From NCBI GenBank assembly GCA_019358985.1, contig JAHHIJ010000005.1, forward strand, positions 62,001 through 126,000: a stretch of DNA of 64,000 nt, read 5' to 3'. Shown one piece after another: positions 8,857-17,846 of this stretch. The stretch's first letter is position 1. Every line of letters begins with the position of its first letter. The notes under the pieces were generated by a model, which was not told where the DNA came from, searched no databases, and worked only from the letters and a program-made list of their open reading frames with translations. A program made the translations under genes and the position numbers. This stretch comes from Tolypothrix brevis GSE-NOS-MK-07-07A (GTDB lineage: Bacteria; Cyanobacteriota; Cyanobacteriia; Cyanobacteriales; Nostocaceae).

Positions 8857-9645
8857 TCACAATTCGTTTTTGCTGCTAGATGATTTAACTACTTGTACAT
8901 AAAGTGCAAATGGAACAGTTGAATTAAGATAATCAAATTTTTGTAAAGGTAATGCTACAAAAAACAAGGGTAATGCTGCTATATCCCCTAATTTCATTCT
9001 TACAGCTACCATTGACCTGTCTAAAGCTGACAAGAATGGAGAACCCAATCCTGCACTTTTCACAATTTCAAAACCTACCGGTTCTAAAAGCTTTTGATAG
9101 CTCTCCATTGTATAACCATCTCGAACATGTCCTCCATCTTCTGGTTCGTCTGTACGTCCTAAATTATGCTCAGGGTGCAGAGCAAATGGACAACACAGAT
9201 GTAGAACACCACCAGGCTTTAACATGTCATAAAAATGTTTAATAATAACATCATCCTTCTGAATATGCTCTAGAGTTTCACTACAGATAATTTGGTCAAA
9301 CTTACGATTGAGTTTTGGTAAATCATAGAGATTACAAACTTGAAATTGCAACCGTTCTGAATCGGTATTCAGTGCAGAGAAAAAGGTATGAGCTTTTTGC
9401 ACTTGTGTTGAATCGTAAGTTACACCTAATACACGATTACCGAGTTTGTAAGCAGCATAAGAGAGCGCACCATTGCCAAATCCAGCATCTAATGTATCAA
9501 TTTCTCCAGAGCGAAAGAATTTTGGTAGAAAGTAGCTACGACATCTTGTATGCAAGTCAATTCCAGGGAACAACAACTTCTTGCCCCATAATTTGACCTG
9601 AGAGATTGGAAATTTTTCTACAGTTAAAGATTGTTCCATTATCAA
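8857..9645 (-). CDS. Class I SAM-dependent methyltransferase
   Basis: A 262-residue methyltransferase. DTLDAGFGNGALSYAAYKLG near residues 50-70 is motif I, RVLGVTYDSTQVQKA gives the acidic strand region, and FDQIICSETLEHIQKDD is motif II/III. The remainder (GGVLHLCCPFALHPEHNLGR) is normal for a Methyltransf_11/25 enzyme. A hydrophobic stretch near the C terminus (DIAALPLFFVALPLQ) may hold it to the membrane. It lies within the glycosyltransferase run, so a sugar O-methylation role is inferred. Confidence 0.8.
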   Translation of the reverse strand: MIMEQSLTVEKFPISQVKLWGKKLLFPGIDLHTRCRSYFLPKFFRSGEIDTLDAGFGNGALSYAAYKLGNRVLGVTYDSTQVQKAHTFFSALNTDSERLQFQVCNLYDLPKLNRKFDQIICSETLEHIQKDDVIIKHFYDMLKPGGVLHLCCPFALHPEHNLGRTDEPEDGGHVRDGYTMESYQKLLEPVGFEIVKSAGLGSPFLSALDRSMVAVRMKLGDIAALPLFFVALPLQKFDYLNSTVPFALYVQVVKSSSSKNEL

Positions 9646-9752
9646 AAATCCTACCTTTTTATAGACTTAAATACATTTACTAAATAGTTTTGCAAATTTG
9701 ATTTTTCTTCATTAAAATTATACTCTAGGGCAATGCTTAATATCTCAAAACA

Positions 9753-10796
9753 TCAACCGAGAAAACTTGCTGCTAGCCGAGGAAGCCCAGCACGGTAGAA
9801 CATAGTTGTCGAATACCCACCTCCACAAAAGTGCCCAGACACAAGGTCTGCTTCTTCTCCACTGGGGGCAATTGCATAAGTATTTGGAAGAGGTAAGGTA
9901 TTATTTGATTTTGTCAATTCCATAGCCCATAAAGTTTGTTCAGCAAAATGGTTAAACTTGCCCTTTTCATAAGAAAACTGGGCTTGTTGCAGATATCTCT
10001 CTATTCTCTTAAAGTCCAGTATATTCTGACGAACTCGAAGTACACCTGTATTTACCTTTTCAATGCAATTTTCGCCTAATAAAGTTGCCAATTCTGCTGG
10101 TTGGAGGGTATAAGCATTACAAAAGTCAACGAAGTATAAATTAGAGATATTGGAAGCATTGTCAACAGACTCGATTCCATCAATTAGTTCCTGAGGATGA
10201 GAAAAAAACAATACGTCAGAATCAAGAAAAATAAAAGACTTGCTGTCTAAGAAAAAGAATGGGTCAAATAATTTCAGCGTCAATACGAAATCTTCCCGAA
10301 ATTGGGCACATTGAACTAGTCCTTCTTTACGAAAATAACTCAGGATTAGTGAGTCAGCTGTCTCCCGGTCTATAACTTTACATTGGGGGAAAAGTCTATT
10401 TAATAACCCCACATCTAAATCAGTTAATGACCCATCACTGTGGACTACTATACGACATGGTTGGGCACAAAAGTATGCAAATGAATATAATGCCCACAGA
10501 CCTTCATAGATGCGCTTGTGATGCAGAAGCATATGTACCTCTATCGCACCTTCCCCTGCTGGAATAGGTTTGGCTTCTAAGATTTTGGTAAGGTAGCGAC
10601 GTTTAGCTAGATACATTTTTAACGCCCCTTTAACAGTTTGCGCTCTTAACTGATGGAACGAAATAACGGCTTTGGCAAAACCTAGTTTGCGCCATAGTGG
10701 ACGAGCGCTTTTTCGCAAAAAAACTATCAATTTATTTTCAGTTTTCATAACAATTGTTTGTTTGTCCAAAAAACAATTAAAGTTCCTGTTTTTCAA
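9753..10796 (-). CDS. GT-A-like glycosyltransferase, family unassigned
   Basis: Up to 347 residues. The central SFIFLDSDVLFFSHPQELID (near residue 188) is a DxD-type metal/nucleotide-sugar motif and the C-terminal EQTLWAMELTK segment resembles the acceptor loop of GT8/GT-A-like enzymes. The reading frame opens at a TTG (10794-10796) that overlaps the upstream stop as TTGA, preceded by AAAGAGA as a possible ribosome site. An ATG at 10746-10748 giving MKTENKLIVFLRK is the alternative start and lacks a clear Shine-Dalgarno. I do not recognise a named family, so the function is inferred from the DxD motif and neighbours. Confidence 0.65.
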   Translation of the reverse strand: MKNRNFNCFLDKQTIVMKTENKLIVFLRKSARPLWRKLGFAKAVISFHQLRAQTVKGALKMYLAKRRYLTKILEAKPIPAGEGAIEVHMLLHHKRIYEGLWALYSFAYFCAQPCRIVVHSDGSLTDLDVGLLNRLFPQCKVIDRETADSLILSYFRKEGLVQCAQFREDFVLTLKLFDPFFFLDSKSFIFLDSDVLFFSHPQELIDGIESVDNASNISNLYFVDFCNAYTLQPAELATLLGENCIEKVNTGVLRVRQNILDFKRIERYLQQAQFSYEKGKFNHFAEQTLWAMELTKSNNTLPLPNTYAIAPSGEEADLVSGHFCGGGYSTTMFYRAGLPRLAASFLG

Positions 10797-11809
10797 CTAA
10801 TCTCTTTTAGCTTTAATATTTCATTTATTCGACTTTCCCAACTCCATTGATTGCCTAATTTTTCTCGACTTTTTAGGGCTGATTGAAAATAATAAAGCCG
10901 ATTTTCCCATAATTCTTCCCAAAATAACTCCAATTTTTCCTGACTTTGCATATAGTCAATTGGAATTACTAAATCAGAACCAAATATCTTTTCAAATTCA
11001 GGGTCTTTGGGAGCTTGACCAAGAATAATTGTGCCACTAGCAGCAGCTTCAAACCATCTACAAGTAATTGGACTAAATGTCAGAACCCTTTTAGGATTAG
11101 TTACCTCTACAGCCCATGAGAAGGTAAAAAAACTGTGGGAAAGATGCCATGCATATTGTCTATAATTTTCGCACGGGTTTAGTTGCGGTTGTAGACCAGT
11201 TGTTGTGGTGTATTCATAATACTTATCAGTTTGCAAACAATATTCTTTGATACTGTTATGAACATTTTGTAGTCGGCGACCATAGGCAGAAAAACTAATT
11301 AATTTTTCTTCTTTGGCAACTGGTTTAAACCTATCAAGCTTCACACCTTGAGGTACAGCATACCATTTGTGTTGTGTTTGTTCCTCCAAAAAGGGAAGCG
11401 CTCCATGAAAGGAAGTGATGGCAAGATCCCATTTTGCTGACTGTAAAACCCGACGAATTGAAGGTAGTTGTCCCTCAAAAGTATCAAATATGTAAAGAAT
11501 TTTAACTCCAACATGTCGGTCCCAATTTTTGAATAAATCGAGAGAAAAGTTTTCGGGACCCATGAGTATCACCCAAAGAACATCTGCTTTCAGGTCACAC
11601 TCAACTTTGGGAATAAATTTTCGCAAGTTACCATATCGAGTTCCATGTCCAATACGACCCTCAATAAACGTTGGTAATTTTCGCTTTGGCGTTACTACAG
11701 GATGTCCACTCGTAACACGAATTATTTCCTCCTCAAAATCTCGAAGCATTCCATATTCAAAACCGTTGAGATCTGGGTCAGTAAGTACAATATGCTTTAA
11801 GTTCATCAT
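10793..11809 (-). CDS. Glycosyltransferase of Glyco_trans_1_2 type
   Basis: A 338-residue protein. Near residue 248 the segment CRWFEAAASGTIILGQAP with DPEFEKIFGSDLV following matches the C-terminal part of CgeB/Glyco_trans_1_2 proteins, where an E and a GT pair position the nucleotide sugar. The N-terminal part (VLTDPDLNGFEYGMLRDFEE) is less typical. It overlaps the next gene's TTG start and begins 35 bases downstream of the GT2 gene stop at 11845. A role as a cytoplasmic transferase is inferred. Confidence 0.65.
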   Translation of the reverse strand: MMNLKHIVLTDPDLNGFEYGMLRDFEEEIIRVTSGHPVVTPKRKLPTFIEGRIGHGTRYGNLRKFIPKVECDLKADVLWVILMGPENFSLDLFKNWDRHVGVKILYIFDTFEGQLPSIRRVLQSAKWDLAITSFHGALPFLEEQTQHKWYAVPQGVKLDRFKPVAKEEKLISFSAYGRRLQNVHNSIKEYCLQTDKYYEYTTTTGLQPQLNPCENYRQYAWHLSHSFFTFSWAVEVTNPKRVLTFSPITCRWFEAAASGTIILGQAPKDPEFEKIFGSDLVIPIDYMQSQEKLELFWEELWENRLYYFQSALKSREKLGNQWSWESRINEILKLKEIS

Positions 11810-11844
11810 CCTTGTTAGTCAGGCATCAAATACGAATAATTTAC

Positions 11845-12786
11845 TTAAGCACTAGCTTGATTTTGCCAATTGACAATTTCTTGTAAAGCTTGCCTAATAC
11901 CTTTTTGCATTGCTGCATAAAAACGGCATCTTCTTGCACCATATCGCAGACGTAAATATAGCAAATATATTTTTGATGATCTCATGTTTGATTGAGGTGG
12001 CAGTTTTCCTCGGAGATACTCTAAAATAATTTTTGAGTAATGTATTCCTTCTGTTAAACGCACTAGATAATCTTCTTCAAGACGACTAGATGGTATCAAG
12101 TGAGTTAACTTCAAAGATGTAAATTCTCCTGTGCCCAAGCCCATATCGCAGGCTGTATATGCTAAATCAAAGTCTCCACAGGATATTAGCTGCTTACCCT
12201 TGCGATCCAAATCTACCCGTCTGGGATCATTACAAACCAATTCCAGATACTTCTGGGCAACATTCTTACGAACACAAAGCCCTGCTCCACAAGGAGTTGT
12301 TTCGTATTCATGTATTAAATTAGACCATTTATCTTCACAAAATTCTCGACAAGCTAGAGATTGTAAGAAATTTTTTAAATCTGGCTTTATCCACTCTGGA
12401 GGTTCCGCTTCCAATTCAGCTATTACTTGCCCACCCCAAGCACCGATGATTGAGAAATCTTTGCTGATTTTTAAAGCAACTTCTAAATAATCCGGGGCTA
12501 AAACATTGTCATCATCAACAAAGACTAAAGTTTCAGCTACTGCCTCTTTAATTCCTCGTAGTCGAGCAGGAGTTAAACCTAACTGTTCTTCTCTAATATG
12601 GCGAGATTTAGGATGCCAGGTTAAATCAATTTCCTCAGAAAGAGGTTGAGCGCTAGCATTATCAATGAGTAATAGTTCCCATAAACCTGTTGGCAATATT
12701 TGAGCCTCCAGCGCTTGTAATACTCTTTCAAGATAATCACGTCGAGGGTTATGGGTGCAAATGATAACACTTATGAAAGGTTGCAT
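11845..12786 (-). CDS. Family 2 glycosyltransferase
   Basis: A 313-residue GT-A enzyme: FISVIICTHNPRRDYLERVL opens the nucleotide-binding domain, ELLLIDNASAQPL gives the first acidic pair and LVFVDDDNVLAPDYLEVAL near residue 87 is the DxD region. PCGAGLCVRKNV and SCGDFDLAYTACDMG are the later acceptor-side motifs of WcaA/SpsA-like proteins. No membrane spans. It is followed after 35 bases by the gene at 10793 and preceded by 12 bases after the GT4 gene at 12799, so it is clearly inside the operon. Confidence 0.88.
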   Translation of the reverse strand: MQPFISVIICTHNPRRDYLERVLQALEAQILPTGLWELLLIDNASAQPLSEEIDLTWHPKSRHIREEQLGLTPARLRGIKEAVAETLVFVDDDNVLAPDYLEVALKISKDFSIIGAWGGQVIAELEAEPPEWIKPDLKNFLQSLACREFCEDKWSNLIHEYETTPCGAGLCVRKNVAQKYLELVCNDPRRVDLDRKGKQLISCGDFDLAYTACDMGLGTGEFTSLKLTHLIPSSRLEEDYLVRLTEGIHYSKIILEYLRGKLPPQSNMRSSKIYLLYLRLRYGARRCRFYAAMQKGIRQALQEIVNWQNQASA

Positions 12787-12798
12787 AAAATTAGAAGA

Positions 12799-13956
12799 TT
12801 ATTTTTTTGAGGCTTCAATAATTAATTTGAGCAAACTTTGACCAGGTGAATTATCAAGTTTTGTGGTGGCATATTCATGAGCTTTCATGCCCATCTGCTT
12901 CCAGTCGTTCAGACCTAGCCATGCTCTGTTTAAAGCAGCACCGAATGATTTAGCAGTAGGAGCCTCTGCTATAAAGCCAGTCTTCTCATCTTCAATCCAT
13001 TCAGCATTACCTCCGACATCAGTAACAACCGCAGGACGACCGCACAACATTGCCTCAACCAGAGCTAAAGGAGTGCCTTCTGCTCTAGAAGGTAGTAATA
13101 ATATATGGTTGTCTAACCAAATCGACCGAACATCATTGACATGCCCCATAAACTTAACCCTATCAGCAATGCCATAATATTTAGCTAAAGCTTCAAGGTA
13201 AACTTGATCGGGACCTGCTCCGTACAGATGAAATTGCCAATCTCTTTGTTGCCATATTGGCAAACTAAGAGTTTCAAACAAAAAATCTTGACCTTTGAAA
13301 GCTACATCTAGTCGAGCCACAGTAGCAAAACAGATTGTTGATTGATATGGCCAGGGAACCATACTGAGGTCAGATAGATTAACAGGGTTTTGTAGAACTA
13401 CTGCATTTGGTAAGGATTGAGCTAGTTGGCGCTCGGCTAATCTCAAATTGTGGTTTGAGACAAAGACATGATAAGCAGCTTGATAAAAAACTTTTTGAGC
13501 AACTTTTTGAATATTGCTGTCAAGAATAAAAGTATCTACATTTAACTGGCTAACAATCAAGTAAGGAATTGAAGTTGAATTTAATAATTTTACAAGGTCT
13601 GATTGATAAAAGGTAGCATCATAAACATGCCCCTGACTAATGCATATAACGTCTGGTTCGCAGTTAAAAATGACATCGTAAGGAGATTTAGAAGATAATT
13701 TTTTTAAAAAGATAATTTTTTGTGCAATTCTTTGCAAAATTCGAGATAAAAAGCGAGAAAATCGAGGACGAGGCAGTATTTTAGCACCCTGCTGTTGTAG
13801 TTGGATAATTGAGGGATGATTAAGCGACCAATCATAAACTGAAATCAAAACTTCATGTCCTTCTAACAATGCCTGTTCTGCCATCACTGCCCATAAGTAT
13901 TCACTGCCTCCCCAAGGGAAAGCTCCCATTGTCGAAATTATTGCTATTTTTGTCAT
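12799..13956 (-). CDS. GT4-family glycosyltransferase
   Basis: A 385-residue GT-B enzyme. The opening IISTMGAFPWGGSEYLWAVM has the GG-SE acceptor-loop form common in family 4. The C-terminal half has STICFATVARLDVAFKGQDF and then PSRAEGTPLALVEAMLCG near residue 293, the donor-binding E-x7-E region. Length is normal. It is the first gene after a 164-base gap below the large gene at 14121 and may start a sub-operon. Sugar unknown. Confidence 0.88.
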   Translation of the reverse strand: MTKIAIISTMGAFPWGGSEYLWAVMAEQALLEGHEVLISVYDWSLNHPSIIQLQQQGAKILPRPRFSRFLSRILQRIAQKIIFLKKLSSKSPYDVIFNCEPDVICISQGHVYDATFYQSDLVKLLNSTSIPYLIVSQLNVDTFILDSNIQKVAQKVFYQAAYHVFVSNHNLRLAERQLAQSLPNAVVLQNPVNLSDLSMVPWPYQSTICFATVARLDVAFKGQDFLFETLSLPIWQQRDWQFHLYGAGPDQVYLEALAKYYGIADRVKFMGHVNDVRSIWLDNHILLLPSRAEGTPLALVEAMLCGRPAVVTDVGGNAEWIEDEKTGFIAEAPTAKSFGAALNRAWLGLNDWKQMGMKAHEYATTKLDNSPGQSLLKLIIEASKK

Positions 13957-14120
13957 TTTTCACATTTTTTTTGCTGAATGGTTTATACCTAATTTACTAT
14001 CAATACATCGATTCATAGTCTTACTCTCAAATCCTTCACCATAATCGGATTCAAAGTCAAACTAGGCATATCAGAATCAAGGATTTATCATGAGTCAGAA
14101 AGGCAATAATTGCAATAGCA

Positions 14121-15959
14121 TCATTTTCTCTTTAGATGGCTTATGTATTTAATAACAAGTCTTTTTAATAAATCTATTTTGAAAACTCTAGCTAGCCTGA
14201 TAATATATTCTATTTCTGAAATTGGAGGTAAACTTGGTCTTGGGTTGGGAATATGCAGTATTTCAAAAATATTGTTTAAATTTTTTAAGGAATTGTTACG
14301 AATTGATAATAGATAATTGTTTGATACTTGTATTACATTCTTATAAGTTTTTTCTTGTTTTTCTGAAGATCGATATTCTAAAAAAACTGAATTAATTAAA
14401 TGTTCTGCCAAACTAAACTGTTGACAGGCTTTAAGCATAAAACAGAGATTATTAATCCAATCAGCAAAGCTTCGGTTAGGCAATTGATGGACACTATAAC
14501 GTGAATTTAATAATTGATTGTGTGGTTTAGGAATATTCTCTCCTTTATTTTGCAAGCAATTAATAATCCAAAGAGTACGATCTAGCTCAGGATGATAAAG
14601 CGAAGGAAACTGATTAGCACGTATTATTGCCTCATTCAACTTTCCTTGGCAAAGAAGGGAAATAATAAAATATGCCCACTCTACTGGATCGGGATCTAAG
14701 GCTTGGTAGTCCTCAAGAGTATATTTAATTGGTTGAAAAATCCAAGATAGTGCTGTCTCTGCATTCCCTTTGTAAAGATTACACAGTGTCAAGCGTAATT
14801 TAGGCTCGGGCATCCAAGATATATGGTCTAGGCATTTAAGATATAAAGCTTCTGCTTCTTCATATTTGCCAATCCAGAGTTTTTCATCTCCTTGCCGTAG
14901 AAGCTCTATAATTAATCCATTGCCAATGATATATGAATTCTTAATTCCAAGGGATTTTTCTACAATGGTAATTGGCTCAAATGGGCTTTTCTGAACAATT
15001 TTTTGAGTATCTTTGAGATTTTTGTAGAGATTAAACCATTGGAAAATTTGATCTCGTTGTTTTAAAGTGTGGCGAGAGTGAACAAGTTGATATCCACCAT
15101 TAGTAATTTTCTCAAGTTCATCTAAATTTTTAAATAGGTAATCAAGCTTATCTAATACGTCACTCTCATCTGCAAAAACACAATTATGCATATCAACGAA
15201 GCCTGCCGCTTCAATAGCTGGAGTTCTTTCTGTAATAAGGCAAGACTTGGATGCAGGTATCTCCAAATGTTTGCGAACAACATCTTTCTCTACTGAACCA
15301 CAGGTTGGTACAAACCAAGAAGCATTTATCGTGCGGGCATATTGTTCACCATACATCATTCGTGATGTTGCACGTTCGTTATCGTATCCTAAATGTGGGC
15401 AAATTAGTGAGGGATAATACTGAGTAACAATCTTATTAATTCGTTCTCGCCAAGAATAAAGTGGGTGTTGGCGACCAGTAATAAGTAATGGTATTACTTT
15501 AGTGAGACCATAATCTCTATATGTATCAGGATCTATAAAATTTGGCCAAACAAATAAGTTATCGGCAATTTCCAAGGTATGTTCAGCTGTAGTAGTACAA
15601 ATAGAAAAAAAAGTTTCTATACCCCAATGTTCCATATCGGAGAGAAAGCCTGCACGTGCTTCGCACCAAGAGTCTCCATTATGCAAACCTAATTTGGGTA
15701 TTTCTGGATAAGTATGAGTGTTTTTTATCTTCAGCCTGTGACAACGTCGATAATTAACGCCACTTTCAAAAAGCGTTAAGTCTGGTTGGTACTGTTCACA
15801 AATCTGATGGTAGTCACAATCTTTATTAATAAGAGTCACATGAAAGAACTCTGATAGGCATTTAACGTGCTGTTGTCTATGCAATAGCACAAATTTAGGT
15901 AAACTTTCATGATGTTTAAATTGAAAGAATACAAGTCTCGGCTTATCTGTCTTTTCCAT
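14121..15959 (-). CDS. Large two-part glycosyltransferase-like protein
   Basis: A 612-residue protein. The N-terminal 330 residues (LTLFESGVNYRRCHRL, ICTTTAEHTLEIADNLFVWPN, KSCLITERTPAIEAAGFVDMHN) follow the CgeB-like pattern in which a nucleotide sugar binds near the PAIEAAGF turn. The C-terminal 270 residues are helical, with short repeats such as EEAEALYLKCLDHISWMPEP and LNEAIIRANQFPSLYHPELD that resemble TPR-type hairpins. The long C-terminal extension may mediate assembly with other transferases. It is separated by about 290 bases from the broken gene at 16250. Function inferred. Confidence 0.6.
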   Translation of the reverse strand: MEKTDKPRLVFFQFKHHESLPKFVLLHRQQHVKCLSEFFHVTLINKDCDYHQICEQYQPDLTLFESGVNYRRCHRLKIKNTHTYPEIPKLGLHNGDSWCEARAGFLSDMEHWGIETFFSICTTTAEHTLEIADNLFVWPNFIDPDTYRDYGLTKVIPLLITGRQHPLYSWRERINKIVTQYYPSLICPHLGYDNERATSRMMYGEQYARTINASWFVPTCGSVEKDVVRKHLEIPASKSCLITERTPAIEAAGFVDMHNCVFADESDVLDKLDYLFKNLDELEKITNGGYQLVHSRHTLKQRDQIFQWFNLYKNLKDTQKIVQKSPFEPITIVEKSLGIKNSYIIGNGLIIELLRQGDEKLWIGKYEEAEALYLKCLDHISWMPEPKLRLTLCNLYKGNAETALSWIFQPIKYTLEDYQALDPDPVEWAYFIISLLCQGKLNEAIIRANQFPSLYHPELDRTLWIINCLQNKGENIPKPHNQLLNSRYSVHQLPNRSFADWINNLCFMLKACQQFSLAEHLINSVFLEYRSSEKQEKTYKNVIQVSNNYLLSIRNNSLKNLNNIFEILHIPNPRPSLPPISEIEYIIRLARVFKIDLLKRLVIKYISHLKRK

Positions 15960-16092
15960 ACAATTCTTTTGCTAGCCCCTACTAATCTTTGGCAAAACTA
16001 CATTCAAACCTAATAAATAGCTTTCACAATTTCGACCATACAATCCTATTTGTGTTCCATAAAATGATAGACCAGTAGTAAAATAATCTTTC

Positions 16093-16133
16093 AGCATGTG
16101 CCTGTGTTAGCTGAAAGTCAACAGGCACATGCT
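16093..16133. terminator. 13-bp-stem hairpin
   Basis: AGCATGTGCCTGT (16093-16105) and ACAGGCACATGCT (16121-16133) form a perfect 13-bp stem with a 15-base loop. It lies 116 bases downstream, on the minus strand, of the stop of the DUF29-like pseudogene and upstream of the gene at 14121-15959. A U-run is not obvious, so terminator is a candidate call. The rest of the 15960-16249 gap holds nothing recognisable. Confidence 0.45.
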
Positions 16134-16249
16134 TTGATACCAGTACCAACGATCAACATATTTTTTGGGCATTCCAATGTCTTCCACCAAAAAACGATCG
16201 AGCGATCGCACTATTTAATCCTTTACTATTTATACTTTTACTTGGTCAA

Positions 16250-16669
16250 TTAACAAATTAAACTCAGAGCTTTTATTTTCATTTGCTCTTCTTCAATCTT
16301 TTCTTGGAGTTCATTATCTGTATACATCCCTTCTAAAGCCTCTAATGCTGCTTTTTTAATCGCTGTATCAAAGGCATCATTTAAAATTTCTTTCAATTCT
16401 TCTTCATTGGCGTAACATCCACCTGATTTTCTCCGTTTGTTAACTCTTTTAATTTATTTGCTAGCATTATAAATAGAAAATTCCCAAGAACGTGTACTGC
16501 GTTTTTCCGCCTCTTGCTTGATTAAATGCAACAATAAAATTATTGCATAGCTATAAATCTTATTTAATTTATCTTCCCTTGACATCTCCTCAAGTTCATC
16601 AACAATTTCGAGAGCTTTATCATATTGTTTTTCTTCAATAAATTGACGCAACAATAATAGTTCTTCCAT
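16250..16669 (-). pseudogene. DUF29-like gene with an in-frame stop
   Basis: The frame from ATG 16667-16669 encodes 71 residues (EELLLLRQFIEEKQYDKALE, then SREDKLNKIYSYAIILLLHL and STRSWEFSIYNASK) and ends at TAA 16454-16456. The same frame then continues without interruption for 67 more codons (IKRVNKRRKSGGCYANEEEL through EEEQMKIKALSLIC) to a TAA at 16250-16252. Both parts resemble one small helical family found widely in cyanobacteria, of DUF29 type. A single nonsense codon, or a sequencing error, therefore splits a gene of about 139 codons. Function of the family is unknown to me. Confidence 0.75.
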
Positions 16670-16774
16670 AATTTTATTGTCCTTGTCTTCGCCCTAGACT
16701 CAAACGACTTGCCATCAGAATAACATACAGCATATTTTAGGTAAATGAGGTATATGCATAAAACCCAAAACCCT

Positions 16775-16803
16775 GTAAAGACGTTCTGCCGGAACGTCTC
16801 TAC
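16775..16803. repeat. Dispersed GACGTTCC palindrome
   Basis: An imperfect palindrome of the GTARAGACGTTCCG/CGGAACGTCTYTAC family. The same family occurs at 37606, 39001, 39094, 52755, 57735 and 58567, always between genes. It can fold as a 12-14-bp hairpin in either strand. Confidence 0.75.
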
Positions 16804-16814
16804 GTGTATTCAAT

Positions 16815-16858
16815 GATTTTAATCAAGTAGTACTGTATACTACTACTTGATTAAAATC
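16815..16858 (-). terminator. 18-bp hairpin touching the stop codon
   Basis: GATTTTAATCAAGTAGTA (16815-16832) and its exact complement (16841-16858) form an 18-bp stem around an 8-base loop. On the minus strand it begins at the last base of the stop codon of the gene at 16858-17823. This position and the perfect stem make a transcription terminator or a 3' end stabiliser likely, although a U-run is not clear. Confidence 0.65.
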
Positions 16859-17823
16859 TAAATGAACACAAACTTATCGGCTGCAAACTCGCTTGCTAGC
16901 CCGATCTTGCCGCTGTTCACGTCCACCGTAAATAGGGCATTGTTTTTTCTAATATTGTCAGCAGCAAGGGCATACAATTGACCGGAAGAAGAGAAGTTTA
17001 ACTCTTTAACATCATTGGAGAGAGGGCGTCCTTCAAAGGTCAGTGGGGTCAGTCTGTTAATTTTGACTTTGCCGGTAATCACAGCTTTCTCCTGCAAGTT
17101 CATCGAGATTAAAATGGGGACACCTTCTGCACTGATCTCAGTTGCGAAAATATTTCCCTTCGGATCTTGGGATAGGTTAGAGAATCTATGATTTGGCGGT
17201 AGTGGGGGTAGGTTCAGCTCATCGGCAGAAAGAATTTTACCTGTTATGGAATCGATTATTCTAAAGGTAAAAGGCGGGATGCCCCGAGTTCCTATCAGGG
17301 ACAGAAGTTGATTATTGGGAAGGCGGAGCAAACTTTCAACTGTCTGATTGGAACTCTCGAAGCCTAGTACTGTTTTCACTCTAAATTGAGGGTTCTTAGC
17401 ACCTCCGACAGAAAAAATGAGATGGTTGAAATAACCATTCCTCGTATTTGAGACTGTAGAAATTACCAGATTCCCATCTCCAAGTGCTGCCGCTTTCGTA
17501 ATCCGGTCAGAGTCACCAGTAAAGAAAGCCCGAGATTGTCTCGGTACAGACGAGCGATTCTCAACAGCCTGAGATGGTACATCGATCTGAGACAGAACCT
17601 TTCCCGTCGCCCGATCAGCAGTACTCAGGCTCACTCGCGCATTTTGGTCTTCGCGATTTCGGTTTTGAGCATTGGATTCACTAGGGAGGTTTACTCCATA
17701 AAGAATCTCCTGGCTTGGGTCACTCTTCTGAGCAAGTGCTTTACTAGAGAGATCGGCAAGAATAGTGGAAGTCAAGCTAGCAGCTGCCAACTGACCAAAT
17801 TGGCGGCGTTTCAATGGTGACAT
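16858..17823 (-). CDS. Tat-exported propeller-like protein
   Basis: A 321-residue protein with an N-terminal KRRQFGQLAAASLTSTILAD and an Ala-x-Ala type site (SSKALAQK), which fits a twin-arginine signal peptide and export to the periplasm. The mature part shows repeated strand-turn patterns (GNLVISTVSNTRNG, NQLLSLIGTRG, GNIFATEISAEG, GQLYALAADN), suggesting a beta-propeller or a similar repeat fold. No catalytic motif is evident. It is 23 bases downstream of the large gene at 17847, so the two are probably co-expressed and may act together at the cell surface. Confidence 0.6.
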   Translation of the reverse strand: MSPLKRRQFGQLAAASLTSTILADLSSKALAQKSDPSQEILYGVNLPSESNAQNRNREDQNARVSLSTADRATGKVLSQIDVPSQAVENRSSVPRQSRAFFTGDSDRITKAAALGDGNLVISTVSNTRNGYFNHLIFSVGGAKNPQFRVKTVLGFESSNQTVESLLRLPNNQLLSLIGTRGIPPFTFRIIDSITGKILSADELNLPPLPPNHRFSNLSQDPKGNIFATEISAEGVPILISMNLQEKAVITGKVKINRLTPLTFEGRPLSNDVKELNFSSSGQLYALAADNIRKNNALFTVDVNSGKIGLASEFAADKFVFI

Positions 17824-17846
17824 TATTATACTCCTTGTGGGATGCT

